A stretch of DNA of 29,509 nucleotides from IMG/VR virus record IMGVR_UViG_3300042294_004921, positions 1 to 29,509 of that record; one strand, given 5' to 3'. This document shows positions 14,031 to 21,417 of the stretch, piece by piece. Every line of letters begins with the position of its first letter. Position 1 is the stretch's first letter. Position numbers and translations under genes: made by a program. The notes beneath the pieces are model-generated. The model saw only the letters and a list, made by a program, of their open reading frames with translations, did not search any database and had not been told where the DNA came from. The stretch is from a virus.

Positions 14031-14957
14031 TTATTGAGTTTGACGTACTATGTCTAGCGTAACACAATGAAAACCACCACCTAATGTCCTAGAATGCCGT
14101 AATTCTAGCGGTATTACAGTAAAATTATAAGATTCTAGTATCCTAATGAGTTTATGTTGATGTTTGTCTACTATTACAGTATTTGGATCAATCACTAACA
14201 TGTTTAGTGCTATCCATTTACTGGCATAAGGATATTGATAAAATCCTTGTTCTATAATGTCATCATCAGTTATCCAAATTACATCCCACGTACTGAATAC
14301 ATTTGGTAAGTTATCTTCATTGCCTACACGACTAGCATTAACAAGGACTAGGCCTTCGCGCAAAGGAACTATAGTGCTGTCAATATGTACTCCTGAATAA
14401 AATTTACAAATTTCAAATTTGACATTGTGAAACTTAGTCATTAACCAATGCGCGGCTTGATAATTACCACTTACGCTTTCCAAATATAATATTTTGTCAT
14501 TTAATCTAAGAGCATTAGCAGCATCCATTATGTACCTATCATTACGAGGCATACGATGAACAATATTGGCGCGATAGATAATGTCGTCGAGTGCTTCTAT
14601 CTCCATATCTCTGCAAGGATACATCATAGCAGGATCCACTATTGTGTCACCATAGATAAACAATCTGTCTCTAGGACAATAACCGTACATACCGCCTAAC
14701 TCTTGATAGTTAAGTGCTCGCGGTCTATGTACTATAACACCGTAATTTTCCAATGTTTGTGCCAAAATGTCTAAGTCCTCGTTGGCTTCGTCAATGATCC
14801 AATCAGGTACCGGCCCACTGGGCACTGGGCTTGCTTGCCATGTTGTCTTTTCACTTTCTTTAGAAAACACAGGATCATCCGAGGGCCAATTGGCAAAATC
14901 TGCTCGACCTACAACAACTTCTTTGAGAGAATCCCATTCGTTGTAACTATTAATCAT
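14031..14957 (-). CDS. Amidinotransferase (AGAT/StrB1-like)
   Basis: 308 residues. The start WDSLKEVVVGRA matches the N-terminus of arginine:glycine and inosamine-phosphate amidinotransferases. The catalytic triad can be placed: D145 (MDAANAL), H191 (GVHIDSTI) and C298 (GGGFHCVTLD), with D-H and H-C spacings of 46 and 107, close to those of human AGAT. These enzymes move an amidino group from arginine to an amine through a Cys intermediate. The acceptor is unknown; the neighbouring sugar-modifying and oxygenase genes make an amino-sugar or surface small molecule plausible. ATGA overlap with the upstream oxygenase gene. Confidence 0.82.
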   Translation of the reverse strand: MINSYNEWDSLKEVVVGRADFANWPSDDPVFSKESEKTTWQASPVPSGPVPDWIIDEANEDLDILAQTLENYGVIVHRPRALNYQELGGMYGYCPRDRLFIYGDTIVDPAMMYPCRDMEIEALDDIIYRANIVHRMPRNDRYIMDAANALRLNDKILYLESVSGNYQAAHWLMTKFHNVKFEICKFYSGVHIDSTIVPLREGLVLVNASRVGNEDNLPNVFSTWDVIWITDDDIIEQGFYQYPYASKWIALNMLVIDPNTVIVDKHQHKLIRILESYNFTVIPLELRHSRTLGGGFHCVTLDIVRQTQ

Positions 14958-15466
14958 ATGTGCCCTGTTACCTGAAGAGTATATCTTGGTGTAGTACCTA
15001 AGTTAGCTGCCATATGAGGAGCGTTCCAATCCCAGGTTAATGTAAAACCTTTTATGTAACCAGTGTAGGCTGTATTACAACATTCAACATAATGTCCTGA
15101 TTGCCAATCTTCTAAGAAAATTACTGCACGTCTAATTGTATCTTCCTTGCCCTTGAGATTAAACAATTCAATGTATCTTTTATATGTGTCAACATGCATC
15201 AGGAGCATTGTACCCGGATCCATTCTGTAATACGAAGTGCCTATATTTTTCCATTCTAAATGCTGAAAAAAGTCTATAATTTCTTTATTCCACAATGGTT
15301 GGCTATTACGCATATCGCACATGTAGCCGCCAAATGGTCCTCTGAATCCTGCATCTTCCCAGTCAATCATAGTAGCAGGATCATTGAACTGTTCTTTCTT
15401 ATAATTTAAATTTTTATATTCTTCATCCCAAAAAGGATCAAGATGAAAGTATTCGTGTGTTGCCAT
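14954..15466 (-). CDS. 2OG-Fe(II) oxygenase-like protein (Asp/Asn hydroxylase type)
   Basis: 170 residues with a GAGG Shine-Dalgarno. H91-V-D93 (LLMHVDTYKRY) and H151 (APHMAANLG) make an iron-binding facial triad, and R161 (PRYTLQVTG) can bind 2-oxoglutarate, the layout of aspartyl/asparaginyl beta-hydroxylase-type enzymes. FLEDWQSGHYVE and TLTWDWNAPHM fit the strands of the double-stranded beta-helix. It would hydroxylate a protein or small molecule; the substrate is unknown. It overlaps both neighbours (29 bases with the dehydrogenase gene, 4 with the amidinotransferase), so the three are likely one pathway. Confidence 0.7.
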   Translation of the reverse strand: MATHEYFHLDPFWDEEYKNLNYKKEQFNDPATMIDWEDAGFRGPFGGYMCDMRNSQPLWNKEIIDFFQHLEWKNIGTSYYRMDPGTMLLMHVDTYKRYIELFNLKGKEDTIRRAVIFLEDWQSGHYVECCNTAYTGYIKGFTLTWDWNAPHMAANLGTTPRYTLQVTGHI

Positions 15467-16670
15467 AATATATTACCTCATAATCTTTGTCTGAAACAAA
15501 TTGTCGCCATGGATCAACAATTACACTACCTTCTGCAAGTTTCACGTACAATTCTTGTTCGTTATTTTCTCCGGTATACCCGTAAGTTATTTTTCTAGAA
15601 TGTGCAAGAAACGCTATAACAGGTACGTCTTTAAATGGTGGTGCGTCACCGGTCAGCGGGTCTATGTAATAAAATTTAGTTTGCAGTTCTTCTAGGTAAT
15701 ATCCTAATAGTAGACTGTAACTTCCATCACAATATTCTACGTCTGGTTTATATGCCTTGCCTAGAACAAAAATAGGCAAGTTTCTCTCAACTTGTATTTT
15801 TTTCAAAAACTTGGCTAAGTTTCTTGCTTGTATTTCTCTTGCATGAATAATTGTATCAAAAAAGTCATATCCAAGACTTAAATTTTCTGCTAGCCAACGT
15901 AGTGCAATATTATCTCTAGGATGACAAGGTCCAGCATCTCCCATGCCTGCTTTCATATATTTTGGGCTCATAATACGAATAGTACTATGGGCTAAAGCAT
16001 CGGTCACTACATCAACATTAATGTTACCATTTTTCATTGCTACATCTTGTATCATGTTAACTATACCCACTTTTGTACTAATAAAAGTGTTATAAAATAT
16101 TTTTATAGATTCTGCTTCGTCCCATGTTCCTACAATATATCTAGGATCGTTTTGCATTACAGGTGTGTAAAAATCTATTAATTCTTGAGCGTCACCTGTC
16201 TGCGATCCATCTTCTGTACCAATTATAATCATCTCAGGATTTACCATATCCCATTCAACTGAACCCATTGCTATAAGATATGGATTGTATATAAATCTTG
16301 CATTAGTTAAACATGGACGTAGTTCTCTTCTAACGGTGCCAGGTAAAACTGTAGATATTAACACAACTAATTGATTTGGTGTTGCCCAGGCATCAATTTG
16401 ATTTAGAACATCTTTTACAATTGTATAATCAAAATCTTTGTTTGGTAAATGTGTGATTGGCTTAGAACCATCATAAGCAGGATCGTGCGGTGTCTGAACT
16501 GCAACAAATACGATATCTTTGCCAACAACAGCGCCACGTAAATTATCTGAAATTTTAATTTTGTCGCTTTGCTTTGGGTAAATATCATAACCAGTTACAT
16601 CATACTGTGCAGACAAAACCTCTGCACAAGACATACCTAATTTACCTAAACCTATAAATCCAACTTTCAT
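15438..16670 (-). CDS. UDP-glucose/GDP-mannose dehydrogenase family protein
   Basis: 410 residues. The Rossmann start KVGFIGLGKLGMSCAEVL (G-x-G-x-x-G) binds NAD; STVLPGT and IYNPYLIAMGS follow; the central helix (IKIFYNTFISTK) holds the conserved lysine K200; and C249 in GDAGPCHPRDN is the catalytic cysteine. The usual sequence is GGxCxPKD, so the K-to-R and G-to-H changes around it are notable. These enzymes oxidise a nucleotide sugar twice to a uronic acid. A UDP-hexose product could feed the nearby glycosyltransferase-like genes. TAGGAG precedes the ATG. Its start is one base from the divergent gene at 16672. Substrate not decided by sequence. Confidence 0.82.
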   Translation of the reverse strand: MKVGFIGLGKLGMSCAEVLSAQYDVTGYDIYPKQSDKIKISDNLRGAVVGKDIVFVAVQTPHDPAYDGSKPITHLPNKDFDYTIVKDVLNQIDAWATPNQLVVLISTVLPGTVRRELRPCLTNARFIYNPYLIAMGSVEWDMVNPEMIIIGTEDGSQTGDAQELIDFYTPVMQNDPRYIVGTWDEAESIKIFYNTFISTKVGIVNMIQDVAMKNGNINVDVVTDALAHSTIRIMSPKYMKAGMGDAGPCHPRDNIALRWLAENLSLGYDFFDTIIHAREIQARNLAKFLKKIQVERNLPIFVLGKAYKPDVEYCDGSYSLLLGYYLEELQTKFYYIDPLTGDAPPFKDVPVIAFLAHSRKITYGYTGENNEQELYVKLAEGSVIVDPWRQFVSDKDYEVIYYGNTRILSS

Positions 16671-16671
16671 T

Positions 16672-17892
16672 ATGATCTCCTACAATCGATTTTATGAGTT
16701 ATTTCACGAAGTTTTTTGTTACCCTAATCATTTAACATCATATGGATTTATACCAAGCTATTCTACTAAAATTGAAAATTTTGTTCCTTTTAATTTTGGC
16801 AATAAGTTTGATTTAAATTTTGATATAAACGGTCAATTATTTTGGTGGTGCGAAGAACCTATTAATTATGAAGATTTTGAAAATCTGCATTATTATCCAT
16901 TAGGTACAGATGTAGTACCATTTGACTTTAGTAAAGGGACTGATAGTATGATTCCGCCTATAAGTTGTATGGAAGCCGATGTTCATATTTCAATTGTCGC
17001 CAATTCAGAAAAAAGTAAAATGAAAAATAATCTGTTAAAAAAATACAATTATAAAGATTGGTATTTTTTCTTTCACGGGTTTGCTGCACTTGACTGGTTT
17101 CGTGATTTTAAATATATGCAAAAAAGTGATATCAAAATAACAAAATTATTTATCTGTTTAAATCACATATTGGATAAAAAAAGAAATTATAGGTTGAATT
17201 TACTTAATCAATTATTTCACCATAATTTAGATAAGGTAGGAAATATATCTGCTCCTAAATTAACCACAAATCTAATAAAAGATGAAATTTTTGATCCGTA
17301 TTCATTGTTAAGTGTTCAAACTAAAAAAGATATATATAAAAATCTTTATTCTAAAGCGCAACCAATTATTTTGGATAACAAAAATAGTTTTAAAACAGTA
17401 AGTGCAGACATTATAGAAAATACGTTTGCATTAAGTTCTTTGTGGCATATTGTTCCAGAAACTATTTTTTATGATGAAAAGTTACATTTAACGGAGAAAA
17501 TTTTTAAGCCAATAGTAATTAAAAGACCTTTTATTTTAATTGGCGCACCCGGTAATCTAGCATATCTCAAAGAATACGGTTTTCAAACGTTTGATCGCTG
17601 GATCAATGAAGATTACGATAACGAACCAGATCCTGATTTAAGAATTCAAAAAGCGATTGGGGAACTAAAGAAACTACAAAATAAAAATTTGACTGAGATG
17701 TATAATGAAATGTTACCTGTGCTTGAATTTAATCATGCTCATTTTTTTGGAAAATTTAGAGAAATAATAGTAGATGAAGCTATAGAAAATTTTAAAAAAG
17801 CTATGTTTATGTATAACAAAGATTTATCTTTTAGATTCCGATTGCCTGAAGTTTTAGACTTTGACTTAATAAGAAGACATTTATTATTTTAA
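16672..17892 (+). CDS. Glycosyltransferase-like phage protein (paralogue of 7046-8176)
   Basis: 406 residues, very A+T-rich. Residues 263-320 (PETIFYDEKLHLTEKIFKP, then RPFILIGAPG, YGFQTFDRW and EDYD) repeat the motif of the other plus-strand gene, and an upstream stretch (KLFICLNH, RNYRLNLLNQLF) also aligns loosely. T-E-K-x-x-K-P-I followed by a hydrophobic strand recalls GT10-like fucosyltransferases, so I infer sugar transfer. It sits alone on the plus strand inside a minus-strand cluster: its ATG is one base from the divergent dehydrogenase ATG, and its stop interlocks with that of the DD-peptidase (TTAA). No clear Shine-Dalgarno. A TATAAATC at 16655-16662 might be a late-type promoter. 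Confidence 0.52.
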   Translation: MISYNRFYELFHEVFCYPNHLTSYGFIPSYSTKIENFVPFNFGNKFDLNFDINGQLFWWCEEPINYEDFENLHYYPLGTDVVPFDFSKGTDSMIPPISCMEADVHISIVANSEKSKMKNNLLKKYNYKDWYFFFHGFAALDWFRDFKYMQKSDIKITKLFICLNHILDKKRNYRLNLLNQLFHHNLDKVGNISAPKLTTNLIKDEIFDPYSLLSVQTKKDIYKNLYSKAQPIILDNKNSFKTVSADIIENTFALSSLWHIVPETIFYDEKLHLTEKIFKPIVIKRPFILIGAPGNLAYLKEYGFQTFDRWINEDYDNEPDPDLRIQKAIGELKKLQNKNLTEMYNEMLPVLEFNHAHFFGKFREIIVDEAIENFKKAMFMYNKDLSFRFRLPEVLDFDLIRRHLLF

Positions 17893-18641
17893 ATTTTTCT
17901 TTCTATTGCACTAACAATCAACTGCTCCATATCATGTATCCTTGTTCTTGTTGTCTTTGAATTTAATACAACAAATAATTTTTTTTGATTGTTTATATAA
18001 AGACTCATTACTAAACAGCCTCCGGAAGCTCTTACGTAACCTGTTTTACTGACCAAAACGTCATATTTGCCTACCAGTGGATTGGTATTAGAGTATTTCC
18101 ATTTTAATATTTTTTTCTTTTTGGATTTAATAATTTCTCCAACTAATTTATTACTAGCAGATACAATTACAGGATATTTTTCCGCTGCCAACAATAATTT
18201 TATCAAATCTGTAGGGGTACTAACATTGCGATTATCTAAACCACTGCTGTCAAAAAATGATGTACGAGTCATTCCTAGTACATCTGCTTTGTGATTCATA
18301 TCTTCAATACACTGCCGGTAACCTCTATGATAATTTTCGCATAACATTTTAGCAGCAACATTATCAGATTTGATAATAGCCAAATTTAAAAGCTGTTCTC
18401 TAGTTATATATAATCCTTTAAATTTCTTTTTTAAAGGTGTATTTAGATTTTCATTAGCATCTAATACTACCATAGCAGTCATTAGTTTTGTTATACTTGC
18501 TATTGGCTGTACTATTTCTATGTTTTCTGATTCTAAAACTTTTCCTTCTCCATCTGCAATCAGCCAAGATTTAGCTTGTATCTGAGCTGCATAGGAATAG
18601 TTTACCAAAGAGAATAAAACTACTGCGACAATATTTTTCAT
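17889..18641 (-). CDS. D-Ala-D-Ala carboxypeptidase/endopeptidase (PBP7-like)
   Basis: 250 residues. The start MKNIVAVVLFSLVNYSYAAQ is a signal peptide. The three penicillin-binding motifs are intact: S49-I-T-K52, S92-D-N94 and K199-T-G201. This matches low-molecular-mass PBPs of the PbpG type, which cut D-Ala-D-Ala or cross-links in peptidoglycan in the periplasm. The length is short for DacA-like enzymes (no C-terminal amphipathic anchor) and right for PbpG. The phage may use it to loosen or remodel the wall for lysis, release or exclusion. No SD is visible before ATG. Its stop interlocks with that of the convergent gene. Confidence 0.82.
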   Translation of the reverse strand: MKNIVAVVLFSLVNYSYAAQIQAKSWLIADGEGKVLESENIEIVQPIASITKLMTAMVVLDANENLNTPLKKKFKGLYITREQLLNLAIIKSDNVAAKMLCENYHRGYRQCIEDMNHKADVLGMTRTSFFDSSGLDNRNVSTPTDLIKLLLAAEKYPVIVSASNKLVGEIIKSKKKKILKWKYSNTNPLVGKYDVLVSKTGYVRASGGCLVMSLYINNQKKLFVVLNSKTTRTRIHDMEQLIVSAIERKI

Positions 18642-18665
18642 ATGTAAAAGTAAAGAACCTAAGAA

Positions 18666-19325
18666 TCAATTTTCTGGAAGACTTGTCCAAGCAATTAAGG
18701 CACGCTTGTTTTTAATATTATTAGCTATAAAATTGTCGCTTGTGTGAAATTTATATCTACTTGCTGCAAACAATGAACCTTTTTTCCATTGAAAAATATC
18801 TTCTATTGTCAACCAATAAAAATACGAAAGCGGAATATGGGAAAAGTATTTGTTATAATCATGAGTGCTAATTAACAAAGTGTCTGACCTTGGATTTTCT
18901 TTAAAATAAACCTCGGGATCTTTTATTTGGCTTTGTTCATTAAAAACAATAGTGTGGCTGTTAACATCAAATAAGGGTATAATAAAGGTCCATGCCGGCA
19001 CAGGTGCTTTGGCAACTACAGCACCTCCGCTGTCTACGTCGCTATGCACTGAATAGGGATCAAATGCATCAAAAATGTGTATCTGTTGAATATTTAAATC
19101 AGGACCAAATTCTTTGGTGAATTTTGATTGTAAAATATCATACACACAATCATTATTTTTATCATAATAATCAAAACAATAATAATGCCCTGACATTACG
19201 TTTTGTCCGTTTTGCGATTGGTTCCAATTTTCCCAAGGTTTGAAATTAGACATTACATAATTTTCAATAAATTCTATTTCAGAGTCTGACAAAAAATTAG
19301 GAATAGTTCGAGTATCAATATTCAT
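18666..19325 (-). CDS. 2OG-Fe(II) oxygenase-like protein
   Basis: 219 residues. H94-S-D96 (YSVHSDVDSGG), a WTFIIPLFD strand and H194 (YKFHTSDNF) form a plausible iron site, with K207 or R208 near the end for 2-oxoglutarate. N-terminal IPNFLSDSEIEFIENYV is typical of prolyl-4-hydroxylase-like phage oxygenases. A substrate cannot be named. No SD (ACTTACAACATT before ATG). It has a sigma70-type promoter (19346-19374) and, further upstream, a TATAAATA late-type box (19400-19407), so it may be made both early and late. Confidence 0.6.
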   Translation of the reverse strand: MNIDTRTIPNFLSDSEIEFIENYVMSNFKPWENWNQSQNGQNVMSGHYYCFDYYDKNNDCVYDILQSKFTKEFGPDLNIQQIHIFDAFDPYSVHSDVDSGGAVVAKAPVPAWTFIIPLFDVNSHTIVFNEQSQIKDPEVYFKENPRSDTLLISTHDYNKYFSHIPLSYFYWLTIEDIFQWKKGSLFAASRYKFHTSDNFIANNIKNKRALIAWTSLPEN

Positions 19326-19345
19326 AATGTTGTAAGTAATTAAAT

Positions 19346-19374
19346 ATTTTAAAGCATAATCTATGGATTGTCAA
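19346..19374 (-). promoter_or_regulatory. Sigma70-type promoter for the 2OG-Fe(II) oxygenase gene
   Basis: Minus strand: -35 TTGACA (19374-19369), 17-base spacer, -10 TAAAAT (19351-19346). Expected leader of about 14 bases without an SD. Confidence 0.72.
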
Positions 19375-19398
19375 TCGCCTGCTATTTTTTATCGCAAG

Positions 19399-19530
19399 TT
19401 ATTTATAGAAATTAATAATATCAGCAACTTCAATTATTGGTAGATTCAAAACACGAGCTATGGCCACTACAGAATATCCTTGAAAATACAAGTTAAGAAC
19501 AATTTTAATAACGCCAGGATTTTTTGCCAT
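19399..19530 (-). CDS. Mini HTH-like protein (43 aa)
   Basis: 43 residues: starts MAKNPGVIKIVLNLYFQGYS, followed by VVAIARVLNLPIIEVADII and a short end. The pattern (A-x-x-L-x-L-P-x-x-x-V-x-x-I-I) is that of a helix-turn-helix as in sigma region 4 or transposase heads. Its middle aligns with that of the next gene upstream (YSDHGYTVEEICLRLRYPQDAV), so the two look like tandem copies. Overlaps that gene by 26 bases. The stop codon lies in the late-type promoter of the oxygenase gene. Confidence 0.55.
   Translation of the reverse strand: MAKNPGVIKIVLNLYFQGYSVVAIARVLNLPIIEVADIINFYK
19400..19407 (-). promoter_or_regulatory. T4-like late promoter box (TATAAATA)
   Basis: Exact TATAAATA on the minus strand, 75 bases upstream of the 2OG oxygenase start. 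No -35 box at normal distance, as expected for T4 late promoters read by a gp55-type sigma. Confidence 0.65.
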
Positions 19531-19681
19531 GTTGTAAGTTATGTTTCTTTATTATTGTCTCTACAGCGTCTTGAGGATACCGTAATCGCAAACAAATTTC
19601 TTCTACTGTGTATCCATGATCACTGTACATACGACTAACAATATATGCATTGGCGGTAGCAGTAAATTCATATTTACTCAT
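19505..19681 (-). CDS. Small HTH-like protein (58 aa)
   Basis: 58 residues from the ATG at 19681 (MSKYEFTATANAYIVSRMYS), chosen because it overlaps the upstream stop (ATGA); the frame is open 24 bases further. GYTVEEICLRLRYPQDAVETI is a helix-turn-helix pattern, and the C-terminus KKHNLQHGKKSWRY is basic. Likely DNA-binding, possibly a transcription modifier. Sister of the 43-residue gene that follows. Confidence 0.6.
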   Translation of the reverse strand: MSKYEFTATANAYIVSRMYSDHGYTVEEICLRLRYPQDAVETIIKKHNLQHGKKSWRY

Positions 19682-20451
19682 TGTTGTACTTCGCAATCTA
19701 TCCACTTTAAATTATTATACCAATCATAAACAACATTGCCTTTAGGCACAAGACAACGACCTAATTCGGGTTCTACTTCAATTCTCACTTGTACAACTGC
19801 CCATGTTAACCATATAAGGTATAAACTTACCACGGTTGCTATACCATATTTCCAGGCATGACATTTTAAATGTTCGATTCGTTTACGTCGTTTTTCTGCT
19901 GCAATTTTGTCTTCTTTTCTTTTTTTAGCCCAGGCCACTGCCTGTTCTTTTTTCATTTTCTCCATCATGGCGTAAACACGAGTGTACAAGTCTCCCAGTT
20001 CAGGAGGACAATTATACACCATCAATTCACGCAATTCGGCTTCCATAGCAAGCAGCCTGCTTTGCATAAGAACTCTTTGCAATGCTCTTTTGCCTAAGCT
20101 GGTTTCACCTGTATAAACTTCTTTGGCATGCTTTTCTTCTTCTTCAAATATAGCAGTACACTTTGCAAAGTTTTCAAAATACACCCCTAGCTCTTCACCA
20201 ATTGTAGTGTAGATATCGTTGGGCTGTTTTTTGCTTAATTCTAATACACGGTTTTTTTCTTGGATGAACTGATTTTTCTCAGCTACGCTTGGAGGATTAT
20301 CTTTGTGTCGTAGGTTAAACTGTTCTTCTAGGTCTTTGAGAACACCTTTAACATCGCCTGCTGCACCGGCTATTTCTTTGTATAACTCGCAGCCTTTTTT
20401 AACAGCTTGTACAGCACCATTCGCTAGAGCAAATAGTGTTAATGGATCCAT
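19678..20451 (-). CDS. Conserved phage membrane protein, coiled-coil, single C-terminal TM
   Basis: 257 residues. N-terminal LTLFALANGAVQAVKKGCELYKEI and GAAGDVKGVLKDLEEQF resemble conserved proteins of T4-like marine phages. The middle (about 100-200) is very rich in E, K, A and R with long helices, probably a coiled coil. Residues about 203-222 (GIATVVSLYLIWLTWAVVQV) are a membrane segment, with two cysteines in the short tail. A weak AGGG precedes the ATG. Function unknown. Confidence 0.65.
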   Translation of the reverse strand: MDPLTLFALANGAVQAVKKGCELYKEIAGAAGDVKGVLKDLEEQFNLRHKDNPPSVAEKNQFIQEKNRVLELSKKQPNDIYTTIGEELGVYFENFAKCTAIFEEEEKHAKEVYTGETSLGKRALQRVLMQSRLLAMEAELRELMVYNCPPELGDLYTRVYAMMEKMKKEQAVAWAKKRKEDKIAAEKRRKRIEHLKCHAWKYGIATVVSLYLIWLTWAVVQVRIEVEPELGRCLVPKGNVVYDWYNNLKWIDCEVQQ

Positions 20452-20596
20452 AGCCCTGACCCATCACTAGTACAGCTCGTTACTGCCAATTGGTTCAATT
20501 TTTAATTCCGTTGTTTTTTTTATTGAAGAACCAATACTAATCGAACTTAGTAGTACTTACCATACTAAGCAAGAAAAAACTACTACTAGATAACTG

Positions 20597-20671
20597 CTAC
20601 ATTCTATGTGGAGGGGTTACCGGAGTAGGATTAGGTGGATTACGTGGTGGACGATGTGCAAACCAACTCAT
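20597..20671 (-). CDS. 24-residue proline-rich peptide
   Basis: ATG at 20671 preceded by AAGGAAAAAATC, an acceptable Shine-Dalgarno. The product has 24 residues: MSWFAHRPPRNPPNP, then TPVTPPHRM. One third is proline. Such tiny W-F and P-rich ORFs occur in related phages as far as I recall. Start signal, codon-clean frame and position between two operon units support translation; role unknown. It follows the terminator of the exported-protein gene. Confidence 0.45.
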   Translation of the reverse strand: MSWFAHRPPRNPPNPTPVTPPHRM

Positions 20672-20693
20672 GATTTTTTCCTTAAAAAGTCAC

Positions 20694-20717
20694 AAAAAAA
20701 CCTGGAATTTCCAGGTT
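20694..20717 (-). terminator. Intrinsic terminator after the 20716-21057 gene
   Basis: Minus strand: AACCTGGAA / TTCCAGGTT hairpin (20699-20717) followed by seven T. The hairpin begins in the stop codon of the exported-protein gene. Confidence 0.85.
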
Positions 20718-21057
20718 ATTTGTATATAATTCTTGTTCCGACACCAATACCTTTTTTAAGCACACTGTCATCGGGTATATAAATTCGTTTGCCTACACCA
20801 ACCATACAATATTCATCAGTGTTTAAATCATGAATAAACCAGCTGGTAGTTTCTGTTTCAAAATTAGCATAGACTAAATTTACAGTTTGTTCATTTGGTG
20901 CCTGAGTAGCCATAATCAGTTTTTCGCCGTATCGTTCCATGGTCGCTTCAACATCTTCAAAACTACCGCACATCATTTGAATTTTTCTAGGTTTTGGTTC
21001 GGCTGTAGCTGCCGTGGCTAGAGTGGCCAGTAAGATGGCAGCTAAAAATTTATTCAT
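20716..21057 (-). CDS. Exported protein of unknown function
   Basis: 113 residues from the ATG at 21057. MNKFLAAILLATLATAATAE is a signal peptide with an A-T-A site, so the mature part is periplasmic. It holds two cysteines (MMCGSFEDVE and EYCMVGVG) and strands such as TTSWFIHDLN. The frame extends to a GTG at 21081 inside a perfect dyad, which I do not use as start. No SD is evident (TATACAATATG). The stop codon merges with the terminator. Confidence 0.65.
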   Translation of the reverse strand: MNKFLAAILLATLATAATAEPKPRKIQMMCGSFEDVEATMERYGEKLIMATQAPNEQTVNLVYANFETETTSWFIHDLNTDEYCMVGVGKRIYIPDDSVLKKGIGVGTRIIYK

Positions 21058-21066
21058 ATTGTATAT

Positions 21067-21087
21067 ATCATTGTGTTGCACAATGAT
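21067..21087. promoter_or_regulatory. Perfect 9-bp inverted repeat in the leader of the exported-protein gene
   Basis: ATCATTGTG-TTG-CACAATGAT on the plus strand, ten bases upstream of the ATG at 21057. No T-run follows, so it is not a terminator. It could be a protein operator or a 5' leader hairpin. Confidence 0.55.
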
Positions 21088-21099
21088 AAAATACCAATA

Positions 21100-21417
21100 T
21101 TATTGATCTTCTTTATAATCGAATCTACCGCAAACTATGTCGTAAAATTCGTCTAATTCGCCGCCCCATTTACCTTTTAGGTAGGGTCGTAGATCATAAC
21201 ACAGTTTAGCATTTTTTTCTTTATTGGCCTGGACAAATTGATCATGTAATTTTTTCCAATGATCTAATTTAGTAACTTCGTCCATTGTAATTTTATCACC
21301 AGGAACTACACAAAAAGTTTCTAATATGTCCTCGCCTACTAGATGTGTTTCTAGTTCCAGCACCACATATTTTTCTGACAGTTCTTCTGCCACTTTTCTA
21401 TTGAAAATTATGTCCAT
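21100..21417 (-). CDS. Conserved small phage protein of unknown function
   Basis: 105 residues starting MDIIFNRKVAEELSEKYVV at 21417, overlapping the exonuclease gene by 10 bases; the frame runs upstream to 21480 but without a start signal. The protein is charged, with DEVTKLDHWKKLHDQFVQA (helix) and LRPYLKGKWGGELDEFYDIV near the end. It resembles small conserved proteins of T4-like phages in my memory, with no known function. Its position after an exonuclease and a nucleotidyltransferase suggests nucleic-acid metabolism. Confidence 0.58.
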   Translation of the reverse strand: MDIIFNRKVAEELSEKYVVLELETHLVGEDILETFCVVPGDKITMDEVTKLDHWKKLHDQFVQANKEKNAKLCYDLRPYLKGKWGGELDEFYDIVCGRFDYKEDQ

